DNA from: Rhizophagus irregularis
Lineage: Eukaryota; Glomeromycota; Glomeromycetes; Glomerales; Glomeraceae
DNA: 64,000 nucleotides
Assembly: GCF_026210795.1 (NCBI RefSeq)
Contig: NC_089458.1
Span: 2,186,001-2,250,000 of the forward strand
Reading direction: 5' to 3'
Positions 41,619-53,764 of the stretch are shown one piece after another (positions within the stretch are counted from its first letter, which is position 1; each line of letters opens with the position of its first letter). The translations under genes and the position numbers were made by a program. Under the pieces are notes generated by a model. The model saw only the letters and a list, made by a program, of their open reading frames with translations. It was not told where the DNA came from and searched no databases.

Positions 41619-42474
41619 TGCGTATGCAGTAGAACGTATACAAGGGGCATGTGATACTATTGAATAATCAAAAATAATATAAACACCTTTTCTTTTATAT
41701 AAACACCTTTTTTTTAAGTTTGGAAAAGCAAATTTATTTTTATTTACAAATTTTTTTATTTACAATTTTTATGTTAAAAATTAAAGTAAATTCTATTTTT
41801 TATTATAACTTAATAAAAAAATACACATTTGATACTTATTCGCTACTATTTTATAAAATAGTACCCAGGCTGTACAGCGTGAACGTCAGTATCAGTCACA
41901 GCCCAAAAAAAATGTGAGTTTCCAGCTGATATTCAGTACGGACTGGGTCTAGCTACTCACTTAATAAATAATAAAAAAATAAAATAATTATCTTTTTCTA
42001 CGATACGTAAGTAAATTTCTTCTTGTTTTATAATCATCACGCGTGACTAATGTTGCTTGCCGAAACTAGGGAGTTTTGGCATGCCAAAACTGCTGAAACT
42101 GCCGAAACTAGGTTTCGGCAAGCAACTGAAAATGCCGAAATGCCAAAACTGCCAAAACTGTTTCAGCATTTTGGCGCAGTATATCATATGATATACATAT
42201 AGTTTTGGCATTTCTTAATTCAGTTAAACTCTGATCAGTTTTTTAACTGATCATTGATAATCTAAAACGGTTTTTTAAACCGTTATATATCATTATTTTT
42301 TTTTAAAAAAAAACTTTTTTAACGTTAAAAAGATAATTTAACGTTGAATTTTATGATTGCCCGCCCACCCTTTATTTTAACGTTAGTATATTTTACTAAC
42401 GTTAATTTTTTTTAATTTTTTTCTTGAATTGTATTAAAGAAACGTACAAACGTTTCTATTTTCTTGTTTTTTAG

Positions 42475-43210
42475 GATACTGGACTCCTAGGAACTTGAAA
42501 GAACCTGGACTTTGGTAAGTATATGGGGTACTGTGTTTAAATTGTGTTAAAGAAACGTACTAACGTTTCTTTTTTCTTTTTCTGTTTTTTAGGTTACTCA
42601 GACTCCTAGGAACTTGGAAGAATCGGTCTTTGGTAAGTATATGGGGTACTGTGTTTAATTGTGTTAAAGAAACGTACTAACGTTTCTTTTTTCTGTTTTT
42701 ATTAGGATACTGGACTCCCAGGAACTTGGAAGAACTGGTCTTTGGTAAGTATACGGGGTACTGTGTTTAATTGTGTTAAAGAAACGTACTAACGTTTCTT
42801 TTTTCTGTTTTTTTAGGTTACTGGACTCCTAAGAACTTGGAAGAACCGGTCTTTGGTAAGTATATGGGGTACTGTGTTTAATTGTGTTAAAGAAACGTAC
42901 TAATGTTTTTTTTTTGTTTTTTTTAGTTTACCGGACTCTTAGGAACTTGGAAGAACTGATCTTTGGTAAGTATATGGGGTACTGTATTTAATTGTGTTAA
43001 AGAAACGTACTAATGTTTCTTTTTTCTGTTTTTTTTTAGAATACCGGACTCCCAGAAACTTGGAAGGACCGGTCTTCGGTAAGTATATGGGGGTACTGTG
43101 TTTAATTGTGTTAAAGAAACGTACTAACGTTTCTTTTTTCTGTTTTTTTAGGTTACTGGACTCCTAGGAACTTGAAGAACTCAAACTTGGGATACTTGAT
43201 ATGTAAGCTT
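42475..43210 (+). repeat. Tandem array of seven exon-like/intron-like modules
   Basis: Exon-like segments: 42475-42514, 42593-42632 (40 nt each), 42706-42744, 42817-42855, 42927-42965, 43040-43078 (39 nt each), and 43152 onward (longer, to about 43200 where GTAAGC follows). Segments between are 78, 73, 72, 71, 74 and 73 nt. Each begins GTAAGTAT and ends in T-rich sequence plus AG, with CGTACTAACG (a yeast-like TACTAAC branch motif, TACTAAT in two) 30-36 nt before the AG. The branch motif lies in a 10-bp palindrome AAAGAAACGT/ACGTTTCTTT. In one phase the 39-nt segments read Y-W-T-P-R-N-L-E-E-P-V-F-G without stops. Confidence 0.85.
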
Positions 43211-43664
43211 AAGGAAGGGGGAAGGAATCTTTTTTTTTAATATATTGAAGAAACGTTATAACGTTCCTTCTATTTTTTTTGTTTTTTTTTACCAGACTTT
43301 TTTATATGGAAAGTTTTATTTAATTGCTTTGAAGAAACGAGTGTGTTTTTTATAGTATACCATTGTTTATAAAAATTGGTTTATTACAATAAAATAAATA
43401 ATATAATAAAATATTTAATTATGTATATATATATTGGAATTAAATCAATGAAAAAAAATTATTATAGAATGCTGAAATTATGCCGAAACTATATCAAGAT
43501 GTTAGTATTAGCTATGCTGAAACTATGCCGAAACTTGCAAATAGTTTCGGCAGTTTCAGCATTTCAGCAGGTTTCAGCGTTTCGGCATTTCGGCAGTTTC
43601 AGCACTAATAAAAGAGTTTCGGCTTTCAGCACTAGGCCAAATGAGTTTCGGCAGACAACCTTAC

Positions 43665-44068
43665 CAGCGCACAAAAAGTTTTTGAAAAAATACCAGAAAT
43701 TTTCTGAAAAAATCAAAAAATTCTGGAAATTCATTTTTTGCATCAGAACATGTGACTGGAACCAATAAAAAAAAATTTTTTTATTTAATTGGCAATTCGG
43801 CATAAATTCTAAAGTCTCAAATATTTTCATTATGTCTTTATTACAATATGGATTTAAGCATTAAAGAATTAATAATAGCTTGACTCAAGAAAATGAGAAT
43901 TAATATTTTAACGTTTTTATTATATATTAATAAAATTCCGGCATTCATAAAATTTACCGGAAATTTGCTGTGCCATGTCTGAAAAAATTCTGGGTTTAAA
44001 AAATTTTTACGGATTTATCAAAAAGCTTTCGGAAAATCCGGCAAAATTTAAATAGATTTTGTGCGCTG
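43665..44068 (+). mobile_element. hAT-type MITE, 404 bp (CAGCGCAC ends)
   Basis: Ends CAGCGCACAAAAAG and, reverse complemented, CAGCGCACAAAATC, flanked by an exact AACCTTAC duplication (43657-43664 and 44069-44076). It inserted across the right terminus of the 42048 element. Non-coding. A truncated relative is at 26261. Confidence 0.88.
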
Positions 44069-44789
44069 AACCTTACGCGTGACTAAAATTGATCAAATTT
44101 ATCAAATTTAAAATATGAACGTAAATATTAATTATAAATTTTATTATAGTATAATTACCTGGCCTCTCCCAAATCTTGTTCTAAATTTACGATAATATCT
44201 TTGGCTGGTACGTATCTACAGCCACCGCCCAGGGTTATTATTATGATAAAGAACATAGTTCTAAATATCAAAATCAGTTTGAATATTCAATAAATACATT
44301 TAATTTATATGAATGTAATTTTATTTATTTACTTACATGGTAATCCCTGACGAGGTTCCTCTACTTTTGGCTGTACTATTGCCCAAAAACCCTCATTCGA
44401 AATATTCTATTTATTCTGATTCAATTAAATGGATTGGTTAATTTGAATTTAAATTCTTTTTTAAAGAAATTATAGATATTAATCATATGAACCTATTGGC
44501 AACAGAATCCCAAAAATCATGGTGGCTTTTACCATTAATATTATCACAGGTCAAAAAACGATCTATCTCACACATATCGGATACCTATATATCAGTGACT
44601 AATTAGGTACATATCGGGCATTTTACATATTAACAACATATCGGATACCCGATTTGTCACATAATGCGCAAATTTCAAATATGGTTAAAAAAATGTAAAT
44701 TACCAAGTGTCCGATATCCAAACTATTAGTCACTGATCCATTATCTAATATATATCGGTCACCGATATTCGTACAATCTTTAAAAAAAT

Positions 44790-46788
44790 TTGTGTATTTA
44801 TTTAATATATATTATCGTAGTATAGAAAACAGCTACTGATTTCTGCCTATTTGGTATTGGCTTTGTACGCTTTGTACTTTGTAAAAATGTAATACAGTGT
44901 ACAAAAAAAGATAATTGCTATGGAGTACTTTGATTCAACTTCATACGGAGTTTTTCCAAATCATAAATACTTATAAATAGATGATATTTATTTACTTTTT
45001 TAGGAAATATTGAATGATAAGATTATTATATAAGCAAGCCAACTCTCAGTGATCATAGTAATACAAGAGTGCGGCCAGAGAATACCTAAACTTCAAACCC
45101 GTTATCAAAAGCATATACAAATTATTCAAATTACTGCGATTTTCTGAAATCCACTTATTGTAATTAAATTTCTCATGGCAAAAAAATAAATACGTTCCCC
45201 TTTTTTTCTTTGTAAACTATTACACTGGATTTGCAAAATGGCGTATAAGGTGTATTGTACTATTACCATACTATTAGGAATTTTTCTATATAGCCAGGAT
45301 ACCTAAAAAAAAATAAATTTTAAGGAGATATTTTTTTTACCCAAATCGTAATAAAATTGTAATACAAACTAATTCCATATAAATAACGGATTTTATTTCT
45401 CCAACATCTTTAGTTCAATCGTTACTGATAAGGGTGATTATTGGTATCTTTGATTCCAGCGATCACTTCTGATGGAAGTTTGATAACTGGAGGCGATCGA
45501 TTCAGTCATATTGAATTTGGATCCTATCTTTCAATTTAATTAATCTTTAAAGAAATATGTAAGCCAAAATACCTGCGCTGATCCCTGTCCTTTTAGAGTT
45601 TATAGGGTGATGATGAAGATCGGCTATTGCCCAAGTATACTCTTTATTGATTAATTTCTTTGAGAGATGTTTTCGTCAATGTGCTTTGTACGATAACAAT
45701 GTTGCCTCTATAATTCCGGGCTGGATTAGAGGAAAAAGTCCTGATTGCACCTCACCCATTTTGTCGTCAGGCACAGTCTGAAACTTCCGTTTGTAAACTT
45801 TTATTTCCATACCAACTGCGTGGGTTTAAGGTATATTTTATTTCCTAACCCTAAGACTTACTTGTTAGGTTAGGTAGGTTGCATTGCACTCTGTAGCCTA
45901 CCTTTTTAATGAGTTTTATGGCCATGTTTGCTCATTTAAAAATGAATTAAACAGGTTGCCATATCATTAAACACATCGCAGCCATTTGGTGATGAAGCTA
46001 TAATTGTCTAATAAGGGTTCGCCCTGTCTGGCAATTTATGGTGGATTCAAATGGATCAAATTACAAACAATAATAATTTAGTCAAATGAGAATTCCAGGA
46101 AGGAACGAGGATGCTTTGTCTAATTGAAAATATTTTTTTTATTTTATTTTATTTTTTATATTTTTATTTTTATTTTATTTTATTTTTTTATTTTTTATTT
46201 TTCTATTTGAGATTATTCATCGTATCCTATGTTCATTCATAAATGGTATTTTCGAATATACTTATCCTTATTATCATAGCGAGTTTTTTTAAAGCGTACC
46301 TGTGACATCTCATCTGACTTGGGAAGTGTTGCTGAATCTAAAGCAAGGTACCCGGTTAATCCTTAACTTTGGGTTATGAGTTATGATTTAAGCATATAGT
46401 AATTTAATTTGACTTACATACCAAAAACAAAAATTTGTGTATATTTTCATTTTAATTTTTTTGAAAAAATAATATTATCGTATTTAGCTCATTAATCTAA
46501 TTTATCGTATGTTAATATAGAAAATTTTATTAATTAGTTTTTGATATCTTATTAAATACCTTATCCGTAATTAAATTGTTACTGTAATAAAGTAATCAGT
46601 ACCGTAACTTGTTTATTAATAAAAAATAAACTGTAATCTATAGCTTTATCAAACCATGATATTTTTAATTTAATCAATCAATTTTTAAAAAAATTAAATG
46701 AAAATGGTTGAATTCTGATTTTTATTAAAGTCTGATTAGTATTTTTTACGATAAACCTATTTAGGCAAAAGTGTAATAATTGTAAAAT
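44790..46788. other. Non-coding left part of the CACTA-like element
   Basis: No frame worth calling. It includes a TTTTA/ATTTT microsatellite at 46126-46200 and moderately GC-richer patches (45420-46090) that may be older transposon pieces I could not identify. Confidence 0.4.
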
Positions 46789-47953
46789 TTATTTTTTTGA
46801 TTTTTTATTTTTTGATTTAGATTTATTTTTCTTTTTTTTCCTTTTGTTGTTATTTTTGTTATTTACGACGTTATTATCAACATCATCATCGGCACCATTG
46901 TTGTCTTGAATAATGCTTTCATCAGTATCATAATCATAAACCGGGATATTTTTGGTTAAACGGTTGAATTTTTCAAGTGCTTCTCTATTCAAACACCAGC
47001 TTGGTGCGCTGGCAGGTGGCACACTAGCTGTTTCTGTTTTGTCTAGAACTCTTTTACATTTTAAGTTTGGTGAATAACTCTACCGTTGGATCAATAAGAT
47101 CATGTAATAAACGTTGAAGCTTAAATAAAGAAATTAAACTATAAATTAGTGTTTATACTTTGATAAAAAATAATAAAATATATATACAGCAGGAGATCTC
47201 TACCATCTTTCATAAATATATATTGAATTTTTTTTTGTGACTACTTCTTCTTCATCATTTTCATCATCTTCATCATCTTCGTCGGTTTCCTCCCATTCTT
47301 CAGAATGGTAGCCTGAATCTTTTAAAATTTGAACTAGATCCTTTTCAGAATATCGGCAAATGTACTTATCTTTGTTTTGTATTAGGTAATTGGCCGCGTT
47401 TGTTCTTCTTTTTTTTTCTAACAATGTTAATTATAAAGCACAATATAATTAATTTAAAAAAAAAACTAAATTTAATAGCTTCTGTTAATTAAATAATTTA
47501 CATCCTGCATCCTTGAATTCTTCATTGCTCTTCTTTTGTTACGTTTTATTTGGACTTCCCTTGCTTTCTAATATTACTAACGCGATGGCGAGATCGCCAA
47601 CATCCATATAACATCTTTAATAAATCACTATTTGAGACTTTATATTTTTTATTTACAAGTTTGTAAAGTGGTGGAAGCAACTTGGTGACTATGTTATCTT
47701 TTTACTCAGCCCATGTGAGCTCATAGTTAATACTGTATACGTCTTTTAGCTTGAAGTCGCTCCAAATAAACACTTCTTTCTGTAAAATAATAGATAAATG
47801 TAAATAGGATAAAAGCAGAAATAATATATAAAATAATCAAATACTTGCTTTTATCGTGTTATAAGAACTTTTAGAAAAGGAAGAAGAAGAAGAAGAAGAG
47901 GAGAATGATGATGATGATGATTCATCACTAGATGATACATTATCACTATTCAT
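46789..47953 (-). pseudogene. Accessory gene of the CACTA-like element (acidic/basic nuclear-type protein)
   Basis: Minus strand, divergent from the transposase. The first exon reads MNSDNVSSSDE followed by a long serine run. A middle part has LLPPLYKLVNKKYKVSNSDL and YGCWRSRHRVSN with one stop and a frameshift. Then RRTNAANYLIQNKDKYICR with KDSGYHSEEWEETDEDDED, and a last exon SAPSWCLNREALEKFN ending in a tract of K and N. The location and composition fit the second, DNA-binding-type protein that accompanies CACTA transposases, but I know no named domain here. Non-functional in this copy. Confidence 0.5.
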
Positions 47954-48347
47954 TGTTACGAAGTATAAAATCTTTTTGTTATTTTGTAAAATAAAAAAAT
48001 CCCGTATAAAGTAGAGATTTTAAAACGCGAGAAAAGTTGATTGTGTGCAAATTTATAATGATTTCAGAGATTTCAGGATGCAGATCAAGGCTCAGAGGTA
48101 GCAACGCGTTTGCGCAATTCTCACCAGGTAAAAGTAACGCGCTCATAAAATTCTTGTGCAATTCTTTTGTATGATAAGGATTATTAAAAGCTCGTTTCTG
48201 AACGTCTTGATTACTAACTATTCAAAGTGATAGAATAAAAAATATATTTTATACATTTTAATAAAAATAAGTAATAAAAAATGTAACTCTGTATTTGAAT
48301 TAATAAAGAGTAATAAAAAACGTAAAGTTGAAACCTCTGAAACCTTT

Positions 48348-51300
48348 GTGGCTGATTTAATAAAACCCAAAAAAAAGTATTTGTATATTTGCAATTGTAC
48401 TCGTTGCAAAGGTGCAGAAGTTGATTCTTGCACTCAAGAGAAACATACGTATGATAATAGTTTGTGGGAATCGAGATCAAAAGATTCTAGAAAAAATCAG
48501 GAAAATACCATCATGATAAGAAAGAAAAAAACATCATCTGTTAATAATACATATATAAATACAGAAATAAAATTGAACATATCAAAAAAGCGAGAAAGAA
48601 ATAATTACTCTAGTACATCTAGTCCGGATCAGGATCTTCTTATCCATAGGTCCCTCTTTCCAATATATTGAAGAAAATATAACATTATTTTCATCAAAAC
48701 CTTCATGTTTTCGTATTCCAGCACCTACAATTGATGAAAATAATGATGAAATCAATTATTTTGGTGAGAATTATAATGTAGATAATATAAATGAGGGGGA
48801 AGAGAATGATGATGTAAATAATATGGATGAGGAAGAGAATGATGATGTGGATGAGGGAGAGGAGAATGATGATGTAAATAATATGGATGGGAAAGAGAAT
48901 GATGATGTGAATGAAGGAGAGAAGAATGATGATGTAGATAATATGGATGAGAAAGAGAATGATGATGTGGATGAAGGAGAGGAGAATGATGATGTAGAAG
49001 ATTTTTTCGCATCTCCTAAGATTGACAATGACAATGAAGAAGCATTTATAGTGGAAAGCTTAAGTGATTCTATTAATACTGAGATTATAATATGGCTATT
49101 TAAATTTCAACAAAGATTTCGATTGCCTGATATTGCACTTGAATCCTTAATAAAATTTTTTCATATAATTCTTATGCGCTTTGATAAGTTGCAATTTGAA
49201 AATTTTCCTACCTCATTATATATGGCAAAAATATGGTTAAACATTTTTCAACTGAAAATGCAATTAGCTGCATGTACCGATTGCCATAAATTGCATAATG
49301 TTAAAGATATTATTGCATATAAGGAAGAAGGAAAAGTTGCTATAATGAATTGCCCGTATAAAGAGTATCCAAATAATCTAATATCAAGTCGTAATCACTA
49401 ATGCAATAATCCACTTTCCATTCTCAAAAAAAATAAAAATGCAACAATTGCGGTATCTCGCATGCTTTATCCTAAGCCAAACATTCGTCAGCAATTGAGC
49501 ATTTTATATCAACGACCAGATTTTGAGAACATGTTAAAATTATCAGGGACTCAAAGAAACGAAAATAATATCTATTCAGATATTTACGATGGTAAGGTAT
49601 GGAAAAATTTTCCATTTGATGGTAGTACCTTTTTTACAACAGAGACTGCCACAATTCATCTAGGTCTTCTCCTTAATCTTGATTGGTTCCAACCATTCTC
49701 CTACACGCAGCATAGTACTGGCGCTATTTATGCGTCTATTTGCAATCTTCCAAGGTCAGAAAGGAATAAGCCCGAAAATATTATATATTTGGGTTTCTTA
49801 CCAGGACCAAAAGAGGCAGGGTTGGAACGCATTAATCATTATCTAGCTCCTATTGTAGATGAGTTATTAGAACTTTGGAAGGGGTGAAAAATACCAAAAA
49901 CTCACCAATTTTCCAATGGTTTAGAAATAAAAGTTGCGTTAAGTGTTAGATCGTCTGATACTTCAGCTACACGAAAGTTATTTGGTCATAGATCTGCAGT
50001 AATGAAATGCTATAGGTGTGATAAACGTACCACTTATAGCGAGAAATTTAGAAAAACTCATTACAGAGGAATGCAAGACTATAATGAATGGGTAACAAAG
50101 TCTGCAGATCTTTTATTACATAGGCAATATGCTCATGAATGGTTGCAATGTAACTCAAAGTCCTCCAAAGAAGCACATTTTAAAGTACATGGTATAAGAT
50201 GGACTGAAGTGCTTCGCCTACCATACATGGATCCTATACGATTTGCTGTAGTGGATCCTATGCATTGTCTTTTCCTCGGTGTTGCAAAATGGATAATCAA
50301 ATCCATTTTTGTAAACCAAAAAAAATTAACTATGGAACAACTTCGTGTAGCACAAAACAGAATGGATAATATTGATTTACCTTCTGACATTCGGTAGAAT
50401 TCCTCCAAAGATTGCAATCGGAAATGATAGGTTTTCTAACTTAACTGATCAATAGAAGACCTTTATTATGATTTATTCTACATCTATATTATGGGATATC
50501 TTAGATGATAATGATAGAAAGATCTTAGGGCATTTTGTTCGAGCTTGTAATCTTTTAGTAGCAAGATTTATTACAGATGATGATTTGAAGGAGGCGCAAG
50601 AGAGGTTAAAAGATATGGCCTACCTTATAGAATATACATATGTACCAGAATTTATAACAAGCAATATACATCTCGCACTTCATATCCCTGATTGCTGTCG
50701 TGATTATGGTCCTATATATAGTTTTTGGCTTTTCCCATTTGAAAGACTTAATGGATATATAGGTAAATTTACTTCAGTGTCTTTCAATTGTCTTTAGTAC
50801 CTTTATTAAAAAAATTCCTGTTATTTAGGATCATATCCTAATAGTAACCGACAAATAGAACCCGAATTAATGAAAATTGTTCTTAAAAACACTTTGGTGG
50901 ATTATCGATCTTATCATGTAAATGGACGTCTGGCCTTTTAGATGAATCTCTCCATCTTCATTGTACCAAAAAAAAAGCTGTAGGAAGTTTAGCAATCACA
51001 GCAGAAAGAAAGGAACTGCAGCATTTTCTATTTATGAGACATAATACGTCTATGATTTTCAAAATATATGGCACTGAACCATTACCTGGCCAAATGCTTA
51101 ACCCATCATATATCAATGTCATTATGCCTTTGGAATTGCGAGGATTTCTATGTGAATGGTATGCAATATTATATGAAAGGGAAAAAGAAGATGTGTTAGG
51201 ATTTATGGATTTGCATATGAATCAGCATGCAAGACTACAAATTGGCGCTGAAATATTTGGATCTATGATTTCTGGTCGCTATGAAAAAAATGCGAATATA

Positions 51301-52262
51301 TTTGCAAAATGGAAAGCAGCTAATGATGATTCAGTTGACACTTATCCGGATGAAGTCCAATATTATTTTGAGCATGCCCTTAGATTTCCAGAAGGAACGA
51401 AAACTCACTTCCTAGCATATGTCAAGTGGTATAAACCTGCACCTTCTTCTAGTATTTGGTTTAAATATAGTTTTATGGAGCCAAAAATATCAATTACCGA
51501 ATTATGGAAAGCCGAATACTTTCAAGAAGGTTGTGATTCCCTGTTAGCGGTTCATAGAATATTATGTCGAGCTACAAAATTTAGAAATATTACGGTAGGA
51601 AAACAAAAATATTTGTTGATTATACCTTTCACAGGTCGAAAAGTGAAAAATCAGGCACCAATCAGGTACCAATCAGGTAACTGATTGGTGACTGATTGGT
51701 GACCGATTGGTGACCGATTGGTGCCTGATTGGCATTTTCGCCAAATACCGTTACCAATCAGGCAGTTTGCTAACTTTTGATCTAGTGATTAGAAAAAGAT
51801 GAAATATAGCTCATTGGAATCGACTCAACAAGACGAATCTAATGGTAGTAAAATCGCATCTCTAGGATTAATAGTTAATAAAAAATTAAATAAAATATAA
51901 ATGATACATTTTTATTTTTATATTTTACTTAATTTCTCATCAAGTATTAATCCTAGAAATGCGATTTTACTACCATTAGATTCGTCTTGTTGAGACGATT
52001 CCAATGAGCTATATTTCATCCTTTTCTGATCACTGGATCAAAAGTTAGCAAACTGCCTGATTGGTGACGTATTTGGCGAAAATGCCAATCAGGCACCAAT
52101 CAGTCACCAATCAGGTACCTGATTGGTGACCGATTGGTGACTGATTGATGCCTGATTTTTCACTTTTCGACCTGTGTTTGAATAGAAGATTTAACTTGTA
52201 GTATGCCACACCAAATAAAGAAAATGATGACACATTTGATTTCCATTTCAAGCTTAGTGATA
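48348..52262 (+). pseudogene. CACTA-type (TNP2-like) transposase relic
   Basis: Broken into at least six open stretches. Order: a zinc-binding N terminus (YICNCTRCKGAEVDS); a repetitive acidic region (48790-49010, NDDVDEGEEN repeats); a helical region with FQQRFRLPDIALESLIKF and a CDCH-like pair; then FFTTETATIHLGLLLNLDWF and ICNLPRSERNKPENIIYLGF, typical of the Transposase_21 catalytic region; a second zinc site (CYRCDKRTTYS); then LPYMDPIRFAVVDPMHCLFL and GVAKW, the block ending that domain; PEFITSNIHLALHIPDC with FPFERLNGYIGK (DUF4218-like); and a C-terminal DUF4218-distal region. Several stops and frameshifts. A 547-bp foldback element (51630-52176) splits the last exon. A start codon is not clear. 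Confidence 0.75.
51630..52176. mobile_element. 547-bp foldback CACTA-like MITE inside the transposase
   Basis: Ends CACAGGTCGAAAAGTGAAAA, exactly inverted at the right. Arms of about 230 bp are nearly perfect reverse complements around an AT-rich loop (51866-51944). The arms contain rows of CACCAATCAGGTACC-like repeats. TTT flanks both sides (51627-51629 and 52177-52179), a 3-bp duplication. Shares the CACAGGTC terminus with the host element. Confidence 0.85.
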
Positions 52263-52865
52263 ATCGTGTATAATATAAGCAAGAAGATAGTATGTCTTGT
52301 GACTTTCATCAAATGAAAAATTATTAATCACGTATTACATAAGCATAATTTTTGCTCAACGAATTCGTTTAACGCGCTCAACATTAATTCAACATTTGAA
52401 AATTAACATTAAATCAATACGAGATGTAAAATTAATAAAATTAATTAATTTTTTTTTGCATTAGTAAGTCGTAATAAATAAATGTTAATTTTTACGTAAG
52501 AATAATACCGGGCCTAATTTACAAAATTTTTAATCACTTTTAATGGCTAATTTTTTTTTGTACGATGGAAAACAATGGAAGATCGACATTTTAATCTCTT
52601 TTAATGGACAAGAGACAGAGTTTTACGAATTCTATGTTTTGTGAATTTTATGATATAATATCATGAATCAACGAAATCATTTTAAAATGGTGTTACATTA
52701 AAAATTGTACTAATAATTAAAAAATGAAATGATGTAATATCATGATAATTGAATGGCATAATTAAAATTGTTACAAGAACTTTCTCGCATTTTTTTGATA
52801 ATCAATACTAATTAATAATCAATACATATTTTTTTTTATAATCAATACATTTTTTTTTATCAAAT

Positions 52866-53764
52866 ATGTTTCCAAATATTCTAAACAATTTTTTAACAAA
52901 ATTTCAAACAATGTCCTCATCTTCAACTGATTCAACCACCGTCAATGTTACCAATACCATCAATGTCAATACTACCTCCATTTTCGACACTATAACTTAT
53001 TCTTCCGGCCGGGTGAAGTGGTCGGATGACCAAATCGCTGCTTTGATTGAGCAGCAGAGGTCAAGAAACTTCGAGTACCATTATCAAATTGCAGGAAGAA
53101 GTAGAAAAAATTTCTGGAATTCCGTTGCGAATAAAGTAAATGAGAGGTGTGGGAGCAATTATTCGGGCAAACAGTGCCAAACAAAATTCAATGAATTAGT
53201 GACCGGTTATCACGTGAGTTAAATATTAATAAAAATTTGTTGTAATAGTAATTTTAATACTTATTTAACACTTAATACTTTAGGATCAATTATTAGTGAT
53301 TGCAAATGATCCGAGAGGGGCAAGAAGCCGTGCTGGTGCCATTTTTTTTGAAGTCATGAATACACAGTTTTGGGAGAAACCAGGTAAGAACTTTTAAATC
53401 TAACAACATTACATAATCAACAAAATGATTATATTAAAGAGGTAAATTGTTTTATTTAATATGATTTAATATATTTCTAGATGCTCAGTTTGTACAGGCT
53501 TCAATTGGTGTTAATATAACTCAACGCAGACGAAACAGAAGGAATGGTATGTAAAGTATAAAAGTTTAATCAAATTATAAATTTTTATTGATTTTCTTAA
53601 TTATTTTATAGCACGTGGGAGCCAGAATACTCAAAATACGAATACTCTAAATACAGAAGATCGAAATGGTAAGTACAAAATTTATTAATTTTTTTTTTCT
53701 TTTTTAGTCGTAAATACAAAATTTATTAATTTCTTTTCCTTTTTTAGTCGATAATGATGAATGA
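52866..53764 (+). CDS. Myb/SANT-like DNA-binding protein
   Basis: Exons 52866-53213, 53284-53383, 53481-53546, 53612-53668 and 53748-53764 join in frame and end DNDE. After a Ser/Thr/Asn-rich start, a trihelix-like domain reads VKWSDDQIAALIEQQRSRNF, then WNSVANKVNERCGSNYSGKQ and CQTKFNELVTGYHDQLLV. The rest is short and basic (TQRRRNRRN). Such SANT-like proteins are abundant in Glomeromycotina and often accompany DNA transposons. No stops or frameshifts, unlike its neighbours, so it could be active. The acceptor region before the last exon is tandemly duplicated (53670-53747), offering an alternative 3' splice site at 53707. Start at 52866 or at the in-frame ATG 52911. Confidence 0.7.

Larger units (their letters stand above)
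42048..44075 (+). mobile_element. Large hAT-type non-autonomous element carrying a micro-exon array
   Basis: Flanked by the 8-bp duplication CGCGTGAC (42040-42047 and 44076-44083), and the empty site is visible in duplication unit 1. The left end is TAATGTTGCTTGCCGAAAC; the right end is CAACCTTA preceded by GTTTCGGCAGA, itself hit by another insertion (43665-44068). Without that it is about 1.6 kb. The interior holds GCCGAAAC motifs near both ends, a series of short hairpins (42215-42430) and the exon-intron array at 42475-43210. No transposase. Confidence 0.8.
40662..44339 (+). repeat. Tandem duplication, unit 2, split by nested insertions
   Basis: Starts GCATCAGAAATTTTATAGCG and carries its own 50-bp array (40680-41168, about nine units). 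It matches unit 1 through the GTAGAACGTATACAAGGGGC part (41629), the ATAGTACCCAGGCTGTA part (41858) and, after a 2-kb insertion, the AAAATTGATCAAATTTATCA part (44085) to TTACTTACATG at 44339. Removing the insertions at about 41183-41618 and 42048-44075 restores a copy of about 1.29 kb. Confidence 0.75.

Noticed and set aside
48752-49034. Minus-strand histidine- and serine-rich open frames
   Set aside because: They are antisense shadows of the acidic repeat (GATGATGT) in the CACTA transposase relic.
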